NCBI GenBank assembly: GCA_002238685.1 | Contig: MPMV01000044.1 | Coordinates: forward strand, 1 to 36,617 | Length of the DNA: 36,617 nt | Source: a bacterium EF100-94H03 bin56 | GTDB lineage: Bacteria; Pseudomonadota; Alphaproteobacteria; SP197 | Direction of reading: 5' to 3' | Shown here: positions 1 through 8,148 of the stretch, piece after piece | Layout: every line of letters begins with the position of its first letter | How positions within the stretch are numbered: the stretch's first letter is position 1 | Made by a program: the position numbers and the translations under genes | Notes under the pieces: generated by a model | Database searches by the model: none | The model's input: only the letters and a program-made list of their open reading frames with translations | What the model was told of the DNA's origin: nothing

Positions 1-164
1 AACGGTTCCCTGTTCAAGAATTCGCCCGGACATCACGGCAGGCGCCCGACTCGGGGAACACGCGTGTTGATCATGCGTTGACAGTTCAAATTCGCGCGAA
101 CCCTGGAATCGGAAGGCCCCTGGAAACATTGACGTTTCCAAGGGCTTCTATGATGGACGCGAAG
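1..164. repeat. Direct repeat copy B1, left edge of the catabolic locus
   Basis: This stretch matches 18619-18761. The first 14 bases are identical, then come unrelated spacers of different length, then a 121-base core (44-164 against 18641-18761) without gaps and with 8 differences that I counted (93% identity). The core holds a perfect 12-base palindrome, AACACGCGTGTT (57-68), and a hairpin with 12-base arms at 116-127 and 134-145, one mismatch and loop ATTGAC. It ends about 9 bases short of the dihydropyrimidinase stop codon. Short similarity (AAATCCGG) resumes at 176 after an 11-base insertion. The repeat may extend beyond the window start. Confidence 0.9.
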
Positions 165-173
165 TCCTGACCG

Positions 174-1607
174 TCAAATCCGGGCGACGGGGCGGCCAAG
201 CGGCACGGCGGAATCTGGAAGCCCACAGTGCAGAAACTCACCTCGTCCCGGCTCGGCCAGTATCTCGCCTTCCGCCCAGACCACTTCCCCGCGCGACAGT
301 GTGATCGCCGGCCATCCCGTGATCTTCATCCCCTCGTAAGGCGTGTAGTCAACGTTGTGATGAAGCAGGTCGTTACTGATGGTCACCTCCCGTGAATCAT
401 CCCAGATGACTAGGTCGGCGTCACAACCGACCGCGATTGTACCCTTTTGGGGATACAGCCCGTAGAGCTTGGCGGGCGTCGTGGCTGTCAGTTCGACAAA
501 TCGCTCAAGATCGATGATGTTCTTGCCGACTCCCTCAGAGAAGAGAAGCGGCATGCGGGTCTCGATGCCCGGCACACCGTTCGGGATCCAGCGAAACGAA
601 GTGTCTTCACCGTGTATCTTCTTTCCGTCGGAACCCTCGAAACGGGTCGGGGCATGATCGGAAGAAAACACGTCAAAGGTTCCGTTGCGAAGTCCATCCC
701 AGATCACCTGCTGGTTGGCCTTGTCCCGGGGCGGTGGACTGCAGATGCACTTGGCACCCTCGAAGCCGGGTTTGTCGAGGTCATCCTCGGTAAGGAACAG
801 GTACTGAGGGCAGGTTTCCGCAAACAGTTTGAGACCTCGGGCTCGAGCCCTGTGGATTTCGTCCACCACTTCACGAGCGGAAACGTGCACCAGCAGTATC
901 GGTACATCCAGGAGTTCGGCCAGGGTGATGGCCCGGTTCGTGCCTTCGCGCTCGACGGGCCTCGGTCGCGAATGGGCATGGTACTTCGGCGAAATCTTGC
1001 CCGATTGCTCCAGCCGATCGGTCAGCCAGCTGATGCAATCGCCGTTCTCGGCATGCACCATCACGAAAGCCCGTTCGCGGCGCGCCAGCGCCAGCACGTC
1101 CAGGATCTCGCGGTCATTCAGCATGAGGCCGTCGTAAGTCATGTAGACTTTGAACGAGGTGTAGCCGTCTCGTATCAATCCCGGCAATTCCTGGCCCAAG
1201 ACCTGCTCGTTGGGATCGACGATGATCATGTGAATTGCGTAGTCGGCTAACGCACGGTTCTCGGCGCGTCCGCGGTACTCGTTCACGGTCTCCCTTAGAC
1301 TCTGGCCTTTGAACTGAAGGGCAAAGGGAATCACTGTGGTCGTGCCGCCCGCAAGCGCTGAGCGCGTGCCGGTAAGAAAGTCGTCGGCGCACACTGATCC
1401 ATCCATGCTGGGCTGATCGATGTGACAGTGGCTGTCAATGCCACCGGGAGTCACCGTTCGCCCCTCGGCGTCGATCACATTGTCGGCACCATCCAGCGAA
1501 TCTGCCAGCGCCGCGATGCGACCTTCGCGAATACCGATATCACACCTAACGACGGCGGCTGACGTCGCCACCTTTCCTCCACGAATGACGGTATCGAATT
1601 TGCTCAC
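174..1607 (-). CDS. hydA: Dihydropyrimidinase / D-hydantoinase (amidohydrolase)
   Basis: This is a 477-residue metal-dependent cyclic amidohydrolase of the dihydropyrimidinase/hydantoinase family. It opens hydantoin or dihydropyrimidine rings to N-carbamoyl amino acids in the cytoplasm. Visible metal and active-site elements, in order, are the HxH of SHCHIDQP near residue 60, the lysine of FKVYMTYDG near 155 (the carboxylated bridging lysine of the family), VMVHAENGD near 185, the histidine of LLVHVSA near 240 and the aspartate of SSDHAPT near 315. The length is normal. The GTG start is set by a strong GGAGGAGAG site just upstream. It is the last gene of the leftward arm, separated by about 180 bases from the dehydrogenase gene. 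No N-carbamoyl amino acid amidohydrolase follows, so the fate of its product is unclear. The natural substrate is unknown; family assignment is secure. Confidence 0.93.
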   Translation of the reverse strand: MSKFDTVIRGGKVATSAAVVRCDIGIREGRIAALADSLDGADNVIDAEGRTVTPGGIDSHCHIDQPSMDGSVCADDFLTGTRSALAGGTTTVIPFALQFKGQSLRETVNEYRGRAENRALADYAIHMIIVDPNEQVLGQELPGLIRDGYTSFKVYMTYDGLMLNDREILDVLALARRERAFVMVHAENGDCISWLTDRLEQSGKISPKYHAHSRPRPVEREGTNRAITLAELLDVPILLVHVSAREVVDEIHRARARGLKLFAETCPQYLFLTEDDLDKPGFEGAKCICSPPPRDKANQQVIWDGLRNGTFDVFSSDHAPTRFEGSDGKKIHGEDTSFRWIPNGVPGIETRMPLLFSEGVGKNIIDLERFVELTATTPAKLYGLYPQKGTIAVGCDADLVIWDDSREVTISNDLLHHNVDYTPYEGMKITGWPAITLSRGEVVWAEGEILAEPGRGEFLHCGLPDSAVPLGRPVARI

Positions 1608-1791
1608 GGGTCTCTCCTCCTATTCCTGGTGGCATGACGGACTGACAGGCGCGACGGAGTTCCCGGCACGGCGAGTTCAACGCCGGAACAATCCGGGGTC
1701 GATCCGCGGCCCCTTCGACGGCAGACCGGACAACGTTTCGCGGCGGCGTCCCGACTCCGTGCCGGACAAAGTCCTGAACTGACCGGCGAGC

Positions 1792-2859
1792 CTACGGCGG
1801 CGCCACGCCGAGCTGCCTGCCGATCCCCAGACCGTCTTCCCAGCAGTGGCGGTCGATCCGCACCTCGCCGTCCTCGAGCGCACGCTTCCGGCGTGCGGCG
1901 CTGCCTTCGCCGGGATACCGGATTTCCGTCACCCCGGGGGCCTTCCTGGAGGTCTTGACCGCTTCGATGCGTCCACCCACGGAGCGCTTGAAGTCCTCGA
2001 TACTGCCGAAGATCTCTGGGTCGATGGCGATGAATAGGTGACCCTTGCGGGCCGCATCTTTTTCCACGTGATCCGCACCCATGTCACAACCGACCAGGGC
2101 GCCCGAGAGGAAATCGATCAGCAGCAGCAGACCGTAACCCTTGTGTCCGCCCGGATCGATAGCGCCGATGTCGCGAGTGTAGTTGAGGCCGTCGCACACC
2201 AGGTCGGGGTCGCGCGTGGACCGCCCGTCCCTGTCGTGGGCCACCCCGTCGGAGAGCCTGCCCTGGTAACGCCGGGAATAGCGCACGTAGGTGGGAAGCG
2301 TGGCGCAGGGCGTGAAATCGGCCAGGAATGGCGTGCTCCCGGTCGGCACCGAAAACGCCATTGGGTTGCTTCCGATGATGGGCTCGACGCCCCCGACCGG
2401 GTGGACGACCGGGACGACGTCGTCGCTGAACACCATGCCGATTGCATCACGGTTCGCCATGCGCTCCGCGTACAAGCCCGCATGAAACAGGTCATGGCTG
2501 TTTCTTACCCCGACGACCGCGCACCCGGCGTCTTTCGCCTTGGTGGCTGCGACATCGGCCGCCAGAAGCGCGGCCAGCGGGCCCGGGCCCGAGTTTCCGT
2601 CTATCAGCGCAAAGCAGGCCTTTTCCCTGACGATGACAGGTCTTGCGACCGGGTCGGCCTCGCCCTTCCGGTAGTACTGCAGGTGGCTGTTGATCAGGTG
2701 ATTGAAGCCCTGCACGCCCACACCTCTCAAATCGGATTCGAGGTGCACGTCCGCCACCGTGGCCGCGGCCTCCCGTTCGAGCCCCACCGCTTCCAGGAGA
2801 CGCTGCATGTAGGTCCGCAGGACATCGATCCGAACCGCTCTCGTTTCATGGCCAAGCAT
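1792..2859 (-). CDS. Malate/L-lactate dehydrogenase-2 family oxidoreductase (ureidoglycolate-dehydrogenase-like)
   Basis: The 355-residue protein belongs to the Ldh_2 (AllD/ComC/YlbC) family of NAD(P)-dependent 2-hydroxyacid or imine oxidoreductases. Supporting segments are SDLRGVGVQGFNHL near residue 45 (the family's 'HGV' region), FALIDGNSGPG near 80, the histidine of VRNSHDLFHAG near 125, IGSNPMAFSVPT near 165 and GGHKGYGLLLLID near 240. The start is supported by a GGGAGGAG site ending about 6 bases before the ATG. In ureide pathways this family oxidises ureidoglycolate, and other members act on malate, lactate, sulfolactate or cyclic imines. Here it lies between the two DUF1989 genes and the hydantoinase, so oxidation of a hydroxyacid released downstream of ring opening is an inference. 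The specific substrate cannot be assigned. Confidence 0.88.
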   Translation of the reverse strand: MLGHETRAVRIDVLRTYMQRLLEAVGLEREAAATVADVHLESDLRGVGVQGFNHLINSHLQYYRKGEADPVARPVIVREKACFALIDGNSGPGPLAALLAADVAATKAKDAGCAVVGVRNSHDLFHAGLYAERMANRDAIGMVFSDDVVPVVHPVGGVEPIIGSNPMAFSVPTGSTPFLADFTPCATLPTYVRYSRRYQGRLSDGVAHDRDGRSTRDPDLVCDGLNYTRDIGAIDPGGHKGYGLLLLIDFLSGALVGCDMGADHVEKDAARKGHLFIAIDPEIFGSIEDFKRSVGGRIEAVKTSRKAPGVTEIRYPGEGSAARRKRALEDGEVRIDRHCWEDGLGIGRQLGVAPP

Positions 2860-2887
2860 GATGTCTCCTCCCTTTCAATCGGTATGG

Positions 2888-3643
2888 TTACCATGAGCGG
2901 GGTGCAATGCCGGATTCAAAGACAGTAACCCGCAGCGGATAGACCGGAATTTCCGCATCGCTCCATTCCTGAGGCTCTACCGTTCCATCCCCGTAGGGAC
3001 AGATCGAAATCGCGACAACCTGTGCGATCTCGGCGTAGAACTCGATGTAGTCACCAGGCTCTGCATCGCTGGTCCCGAATACGTAATCGCCGCTGCGAGG
3101 TTCGATGGCGACCTTGTAGAACAGGTTGAGATTGTCGTGAACCGCGCGCTGGCCGAATCCCATCATCGCCATACCCGCGCGCAGGTTGTCGTAGCAGGTT
3201 CTCGGGTGAATGCCGGCATACTGCATCCAGTGATGCGCGTTGCAGTGGGCAGCGTGGGAAAGGTGATCACGGGCATGATCGCCGTTGTCGTGCCAGCGCA
3301 CGGTGTCAGCCAAGCAGGTGCACAGGGGCCGCGAATTCGGGGGCGTTCCCCAAACCCGCGTGAACTTCGTGACACGGCCGCCCTCAAGGGCGATTTGGGC
3401 GGCCGGATAATAGTGCTCAGTCGGGTCGTCCGGGTTCATCACGCAAACGTCCAGGGCATTCGTGCCTTCAACCACCGTGAGTCGCCACACCTGACCCGCA
3501 TCCGCCCTGAATCCGTAGCCGCTCCCGCGCGGCATCTCGTGCTCGAACACCGTCTTGAAGGAACTTCGGCGCGAGATCACACTCTCGTAGAAATCAGTGT
3601 CGAAGGAATGTTTCCGCCGTTCCATGGGTGCTGGTTCAGTCAT
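2888..3643 (-). CDS. DUF1989 / urea carboxylase-associated family protein, second of a tandem pair
   Basis: The 251-residue protein fits the DUF1989 family, once called urea carboxylase-associated proteins. In the guanidine pathway, two such proteins (CgdA and CgdB) form a heteromeric carboxyguanidine deiminase. Family features include TNALDVCVMNPDDPTEHYYP near residue 65, the GGRVTKFTRVWGTPPNSRPL region near 90 and a His/Cys-rich SHAAHCNAHHW segment near 135. The C-terminal GDYIEFYAEIAQVVAISICP is also typical. It follows its paralogue with only 2 intervening bases, which suggests coupled translation and a heteromeric complex. No urea or guanidine carboxylase and no allophanate hydrolase lie nearby, so the canonical partners are absent. 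A deiminase or amidohydrolase role on a ureido or guanidino intermediate is inferred. Confidence 0.85.
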   Translation of the reverse strand: MTEPAPMERRKHSFDTDFYESVISRRSSFKTVFEHEMPRGSGYGFRADAGQVWRLTVVEGTNALDVCVMNPDDPTEHYYPAAQIALEGGRVTKFTRVWGTPPNSRPLCTCLADTVRWHDNGDHARDHLSHAAHCNAHHWMQYAGIHPRTCYDNLRAGMAMMGFGQRAVHDNLNLFYKVAIEPRSGDYVFGTSDAEPGDYIEFYAEIAQVVAISICPYGDGTVEPQEWSDAEIPVYPLRVTVFESGIAPRSW

Positions 3644-3645
3644 GT

Positions 3646-4533
3646 TCAGCTCTCCCTCCCCGGTGTAGGCAGCGGCTTGTTGGAACGCCGTCCATGGCTG
3701 TTTTCATAGAGAGAAAGATCGGGGTATAGGACACCCGGGTAGGGCCAACCCAGGGCGATCGCGACCGGATGGCTCACCGCGATCTTCACGGCGCGAGGCC
3801 GTGGCTCGCTGATTTCGGCGGGGGGACGCGAACCGTCGATGTACGGGCTCAATACCAGCAAGACATTCAGGTCGATTTCGGCGAACAACGTCACCCGGTC
3901 GCCGCGCCTCGCATCGGAAGGGTGGATCAGAAACTGCTGGCTCGGCCCATCGACCTCCATCCTCTGGAATAGGCTGATGTGTCCCTTGTCCAGCAAGGAC
4001 GGTTCGAGTGAGCGTGACTCAAGCGCGTCGGAAAACTGCTCCCATGTTGACTTCACACCCTGCTTGCCGCCTTGAAGCCGCCAGTCCGCAGGGGTTTCGA
4101 AACCGCCGAACAGAAAATGGTGCCTGCTCTCGCCGGTCCGCGCGGCAACCGTGTCCTCGATGAACGTCAGCAACGGGCGATATCGGGCCATCGTTCCCCA
4201 CAACCGGTTGAACAGCGTAAGGTAAATCCCTTCGATCAGACACATGTCCTGGGTCCAGATACGCTCGTCGGGATCTTGGGAATTGAAGGCAAACAGATTG
4301 ACGATCTGCGCGCCTTCGGCGAGTTCGATGGTCAGCAACTCACCTGCAGCCATTTCGACACACAGTGCTCCTGTCTCGGCCAGCGTCCGGGTGAATCGAA
4401 ACTCCGCCAACCTGAGCTGTTTGGTAAGAGACTGGTAGAACGTCCTCTGAAAAGGGCGCGGGTGCGCGGAGTTCGGGGGGTAAAGCTCGTAGTCCATCTG
4501 TTGCCTCTCCGGTCGCGAGGATTCCTGCGTCAT
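3646..4533 (-). CDS. DUF1989 / urea carboxylase-associated family protein, first of a tandem pair
   Basis: This 295-residue DUF1989 protein is diverged from its downstream neighbour. Shared elements are the AGELLTIELAEGAQIVNLFAFN region near residue 65, NRLWGTMARYRPLLTFIEDT near 110 and RGDRVTLFAEIDLNVLLVLSPY near 225. Where the partner has the His/Cys-rich SHAAHCNAHHW segment, this protein has SRHHFLFGGFET and no cysteine. The two subunits may therefore be functionally asymmetric, as in a heterodimer with one catalytic chain; that is inference. The gene is about 27 bases downstream of the ABC ATPase gene, so it probably belongs to the transporter transcript. The first Met is used as the start, but an internal Met at residue 13 is possible. 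Confidence 0.8.
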   Translation of the reverse strand: MTQESSRPERQQMDYELYPPNSAHPRPFQRTFYQSLTKQLRLAEFRFTRTLAETGALCVEMAAGELLTIELAEGAQIVNLFAFNSQDPDERIWTQDMCLIEGIYLTLFNRLWGTMARYRPLLTFIEDTVAARTGESRHHFLFGGFETPADWRLQGGKQGVKSTWEQFSDALESRSLEPSLLDKGHISLFQRMEVDGPSQQFLIHPSDARRGDRVTLFAEIDLNVLLVLSPYIDGSRPPAEISEPRPRAVKIAVSHPVAIALGWPYPGVLYPDLSLYENSHGRRSNKPLPTPGRES

Positions 4534-4560
4534 GAACGCGTGCCGGTCCCATCCGGTACG

Positions 4561-5394
4561 TCAATCGTCTGCATTGACCATGGCTTCACGGCGCATCATG
4601 CGCATGATCTTCCGGTCCAGTCGGCCATACTCGGGATCTGTCAGAATATCCTCCTTCTGGAGAAACTTCACCTCGCGCTTGAACGCCACGGAGATGTCTT
4701 CGAGAACCCTGCCCGGGTGGCGGGTCATGAAGACGATTCGATCGGCTAGGAATATCGCCTCGTGAATATCATGGGTGACCAACAGCACGGTGGTGTTCGA
4801 TCTCTCGATGACCTTCAGGAGCAACTCCTGCATCCGCCAACGAGTCTCGGCATCGAGTGCACCAAAAGGCTCATCCATCAGCAGGAGCGCGGGCTCGTTC
4901 GCCAAGGTCCGTGCGATCGCGACCCGCTGTTTCATGCCCCCAGACAACGCTTTCGGAAAAACATGCCTGAATCGCGTCAGATCGACGAGATCAATGAAGT
5001 GTGCCGCGCGTTCGGCACGTTCGGCCTTCCCCATGCCCTGCAGCCTGAGACCGTATTCGACGTTCTGCTGAACATTCAACCACGGAAACGAGGTGTACGT
5101 CTGGAAGATCATTCCGCGGTCGGGACCTGGTCCGATGATCTCTGTCCCATGCAGGTAAATCGCTCCCCGGGTAGGTTCCTCGAGGCCGGCGACGAGGCGC
5201 AGCATGGTTGACTTCCCGCAGCCGGACGGTCCCAGCAACACGCACGATTCGTTCTTGGCGACGCTGAAGGACATGTCCGACAACGCGGTGATGCTGGCGT
5301 CACCGTTCAGCTGGAATTCCTTCGTGACGCGGTCGACCGTCAACATGACCTTGTCGCTTTGAGAGTACATGCGTGGCCGCTCCCGTTCGCTCAC
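4561..5394 (-). CDS. ABC transporter ATP-binding protein (SsuB/TauB/NitD type)
   Basis: The 277-residue cytoplasmic ATPase powers the importer made with the adjacent permease and the periplasmic protein encoded at the head of this arm. It shows Walker A GPSGCGKST near residue 57, the Q-loop in IFQTYTSFPW, the signature LSGGMKQRVAIARTLA near 150, Walker B LLLMDEPFGALD near 170 and the H-loop LLVTHDIHEA near 203. Sequence type and length fit the nitrate/sulfonate/taurine/thiamine-precursor subfamily. Its ATG overlaps the permease stop in an ATGA arrangement, so translation is coupled. The substrate is unknown, but the neighbourhood suggests an organic nitrogen compound such as a hydantoin or related ureide. 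Confidence 0.93.
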   Translation of the reverse strand: MSERERPRMYSQSDKVMLTVDRVTKEFQLNGDASITALSDMSFSVAKNESCVLLGPSGCGKSTMLRLVAGLEEPTRGAIYLHGTEIIGPGPDRGMIFQTYTSFPWLNVQQNVEYGLRLQGMGKAERAERAAHFIDLVDLTRFRHVFPKALSGGMKQRVAIARTLANEPALLLMDEPFGALDAETRWRMQELLLKVIERSNTTVLLVTHDIHEAIFLADRIVFMTRHPGRVLEDISVAFKREVKFLQKEDILTDPEYGRLDRKIMRMMRREAMVNADD

Positions 5395-6224
5395 TCTGAT
5401 TCTTCCAGGTAGGAGAACATCAGGCGATGCACCAGCCGGAAGAGCAGGTCGAACATCAGCCCGAGCAGACCGATGACCAAGATCCCGGCCATGATTTCGT
5501 CCACGTGGATAAAGCGTCTGGAACGCATCATCATCGCACCAATGCCCGTGGTCTGGGCGGTGATCTCAGCGATCACTAGGTAGGTCCAGCTTGCCGCCAG
5601 CATTTGACGCGCCGAGGTGACAATGTCCGGAGACACCGCCGGTAGGACCACGGTCATCAGCACCTGTTTGCGAGTGGCGCCAAGTGTCAGTGCCGTTTCG
5701 ATGAGTTCAGCGCGAACGGCCTTGGTGTGGTCCATGATCAAGGTAATGAGGAACCACACCGCTCCCAGAAAGAGTATGCTTATCTTGACCAGTTCGCCCG
5801 TTCCAAGCCACATCAGGAGCAGGGGTATCAAGGCTGCCGCCGGGACGTAGCGCCAGGCGGATACCAACGGATTGAAGAACCCCTCAACAGTTTTGAAGGA
5901 ACCCATCAGGACGCCGAGGGGGGCCGAGACCGCGCACGCGGCGGCAAATCCCACCACCACCCTCCACACGCTGGTCCAGATGTCGTAGAGAAAACCCTTT
6001 TCGACAATCAGTTCGTAGAGGGCTGTTATGACCTCGGGAGGTGCGGGCAGGATGATGGCTGGCGCCCAACCACGTAGATTGGCGATGTGCCACAGTCCGA
6101 AGAAGATCGCCCATATGGAAATCCCCAGAAAGATGCTCCAGGAGACAGGAATTTGCGACTTGTACTCGAACCAACGCCTTCTCCGCCGACTCCGGCTCGG
6201 TACGCTCTCTTGGTACTCGCTCAT
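5391..6224 (-). CDS. ABC transporter permease (SsuC/TauC type)
   Basis: The 277-residue inner-membrane permease begins with an arginine-rich cytoplasmic tail (SRSRRRRRW). Several hydrophobic spans follow, including IFLGISIWAIFFGLWHIA, WRVVVGFAAACAVSAPLGVLMG and a C-terminal IMAGILVIGLLGLMFDLLF. The EAA loop that contacts the ATPase is visible as TLGATRKQVLMTVVLPAVSPDI near residue 185. It overlaps the ATPase gene by 4 bases and lies about 100 bases downstream of the first hyuB-like gene. It is probably a homodimer in the complete importer. Family assignment is firm; substrate specificity is not readable from the sequence. Confidence 0.93.
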   Translation of the reverse strand: MSEYQESVPSRSRRRRRWFEYKSQIPVSWSIFLGISIWAIFFGLWHIANLRGWAPAIILPAPPEVITALYELIVEKGFLYDIWTSVWRVVVGFAAACAVSAPLGVLMGSFKTVEGFFNPLVSAWRYVPAAALIPLLLMWLGTGELVKISILFLGAVWFLITLIMDHTKAVRAELIETALTLGATRKQVLMTVVLPAVSPDIVTSARQMLAASWTYLVIAEITAQTTGIGAMMMRSRRFIHVDEIMAGILVIGLLGLMFDLLFRLVHRLMFSYLEESE

Positions 6225-6323
6225 GTCTGCCGTCCTATCTCCCGCTTCCTGAGATGACGGCTTCCCGGCTCGGGCAGCGGGCGCTAGAAATCGATCGTCG
6301 CGCCGGCACGGGCGGACAGAGAC

Positions 6324-8126
6324 CTATCGGCGACCGACCGTTTGCGCACGTAACTGCTGCGTCTTTTTATGATCGACAGTGCCCGTTTTGTCGAGCACCA
6401 CGCAGTAAGTTTCCCTGGCGCGCTCTGCGGTAACATAGCCCTCAGCGACATCACGCTGGACCCGAACCGGGTCGCGCGTTCGGGGGTCGCCATAGCCCGC
6501 TCCACCGCAGGAGATACCGATGATGCTCTCTTCGGCGGTGAGTGTCAGATCGCCATACGGTGGAATGGGAGTGTCTTTTCCGGAGGCCTTGCGCATCAGC
6601 GTCCGGGCAGACGTTCCGGTTAACCCACCGCGAGTCCCGAGCGGCGCATTAATTGTGCCGTCGGTGACATAGATCACTCGCAGCGAGCAGGCGACCGGAC
6701 TGAACTCGACAAAGGACGAGGGTGCGCCGCAATACTTACCTGCACCCTCGCTGTCAGTGACGATGCGGCGCTCGGTGACACGAATGGGATAAAGCGTCTC
6801 GTCGACCTCGACACTGTCCCAAAGGCATTGCCCGGCGCTGCCCGCGCCGAACAACGTCAACCAGCCGTCTTCACTGGGTCCGGCTGCGCCCAGGGTGTCT
6901 CCGAGTTGCAGTTGGTTCACAAAGGCCCTGTTGTCATTGCGTGGGTCGAAACCCGATATGACCGCGCCTGCCGGAGATTGCACCGCACCGGTTTCGGCCA
7001 TGCCGTAACCTTCGGCAAATTCTGCAATGGCGCGCTGAACCGCATTGGTGACCCGGTCAGCGACATTGGTGGTTGCGATTGAGCAACTGGCAGGATGACG
7101 GGGAATGCCGACGACGCAGTTTTCGCGCAGGTGAACACAGATCCGCCTGAAGCTGCCGGCGTTTGGTGGCACGCCGGGCTCGATGCTGTTGAAGATACCG
7201 ATCATGGCGGCCGTGCGGGCGCAGGCCTCGCTGAGATTCAGACCACTGGGCAGACAGTCCATGTTATCGCGCAGGTCCACTTCGATGCTGCCAGCTTCAG
7301 CGTCCATCTCCACGGCGAGGGTCACCGGGATTCCGTCCGGTGGTGTTCCCGGAAAGGGATCGTGAGTGCTGCAGGCCCTGGTGCGACCGCTCGGTAGTTT
7401 GCGAAGTGCCCCCACCATGCGCTGCTCGCTGTAGTTAAACCACTCGCGCTGATAGGCGTGGAGCACCTCCCAGCCGAGTTCGTCGCCAAGTGCCAGCAAC
7501 TCCCTTTCTGCTATCCGCGCTGCGCCCAGGGCCGCCAGGTAGTCTCCGCGCCACTGGTCCGGAACCCGGATGCGCAACATGCACATCCGAATGATGTCTT
7601 CGATATCCTGGTAATCCTCCTGCACCTTCACGGACGGGAAGATGAGCGCCCCTTCTTCGTAAACGTCCTTCGCCGAGAACATGTAGGTGGTTGGCATGGC
7701 GTTGCCAATGTCCGCCTGGTGCGCCTTCGCAATGGCCGTGAACCTGTGTACCCCCTGGTCGTCAATCACCGGCACCAGGATGGACTGATCGGCGGCGTGG
7801 GAGCAGCCGTGGTAGGGCGAGTTGTGAATGAAGGCATCCCCGCGACGGAGCTGTGGGTGCAAATCCTTCATGGATTGGGCCATCATGTCGGATCCCACCA
7901 TCAAGTGGATGGGTAAACTCTCCCCTAAGGTCAACAGCTCCGCGTCTCCCGTGACGATGCAGCAGGAGAAATCCCGCCCATTGTTGATCACTCCCGAACG
8001 GGCCGTGCGCAGCAGCGTGTTGTGCATCTTGCGAACTATTCCTTCCAGCCGCTTGGAAAGAACGGCAAGCAATACGCCGTCGATCACAGGGACGTCCGCG
8101 GCGTCCGGTTCCAAAGTGCTTACCAC
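6324..8126 (-). CDS. HyuB-like subunit 1 (hydantoinase B / oxoprolinase / acetone-carboxylase-type)
   Basis: The 600-residue protein is the large partner of HyuA-like proteins in the superfamily of ATP-dependent N-methylhydantoinases, 5-oxoprolinases and acetone/acetophenone carboxylases. Typical segments are RSGVINNGRDFSCCIVTGD near residue 45, HNSPYHGCSHAADQSILVPV near 100, IAKAHQADIGN near 130 and the glycine-rich ISCGGAGYGDPRTRD near the C-terminus. The usual NDPY..GTH motif reads NSPY..CSH here, closer to carboxylase-like branches, though that is a visual judgement. The start is GTG, 22 bases after the HyuA-like stop. About 100 bases separate it from the permease gene. It forms a pair with the upstream subunit. 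Whether the reaction is hydrolysis or carboxylation is open. Confidence 0.88.
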   Translation of the reverse strand: MVSTLEPDAADVPVIDGVLLAVLSKRLEGIVRKMHNTLLRTARSGVINNGRDFSCCIVTGDAELLTLGESLPIHLMVGSDMMAQSMKDLHPQLRRGDAFIHNSPYHGCSHAADQSILVPVIDDQGVHRFTAIAKAHQADIGNAMPTTYMFSAKDVYEEGALIFPSVKVQEDYQDIEDIIRMCMLRIRVPDQWRGDYLAALGAARIAERELLALGDELGWEVLHAYQREWFNYSEQRMVGALRKLPSGRTRACSTHDPFPGTPPDGIPVTLAVEMDAEAGSIEVDLRDNMDCLPSGLNLSEACARTAAMIGIFNSIEPGVPPNAGSFRRICVHLRENCVVGIPRHPASCSIATTNVADRVTNAVQRAIAEFAEGYGMAETGAVQSPAGAVISGFDPRNDNRAFVNQLQLGDTLGAAGPSEDGWLTLFGAGSAGQCLWDSVEVDETLYPIRVTERRIVTDSEGAGKYCGAPSSFVEFSPVACSLRVIYVTDGTINAPLGTRGGLTGTSARTLMRKASGKDTPIPPYGDLTLTAEESIIGISCGGAGYGDPRTRDPVRVQRDVAEGYVTAERARETYCVVLDKTGTVDHKKTQQLRAQTVGRR

Positions 8127-8148
8127 GCCATGAGATCCCGTTGCGTTT

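Noticed and set aside
116..145. Rho-independent terminator after the dihydropyrimidinase gene
   Set aside because: The hairpin is strong but no T-run follows on either strand, and it is part of the dispersed B repeat.
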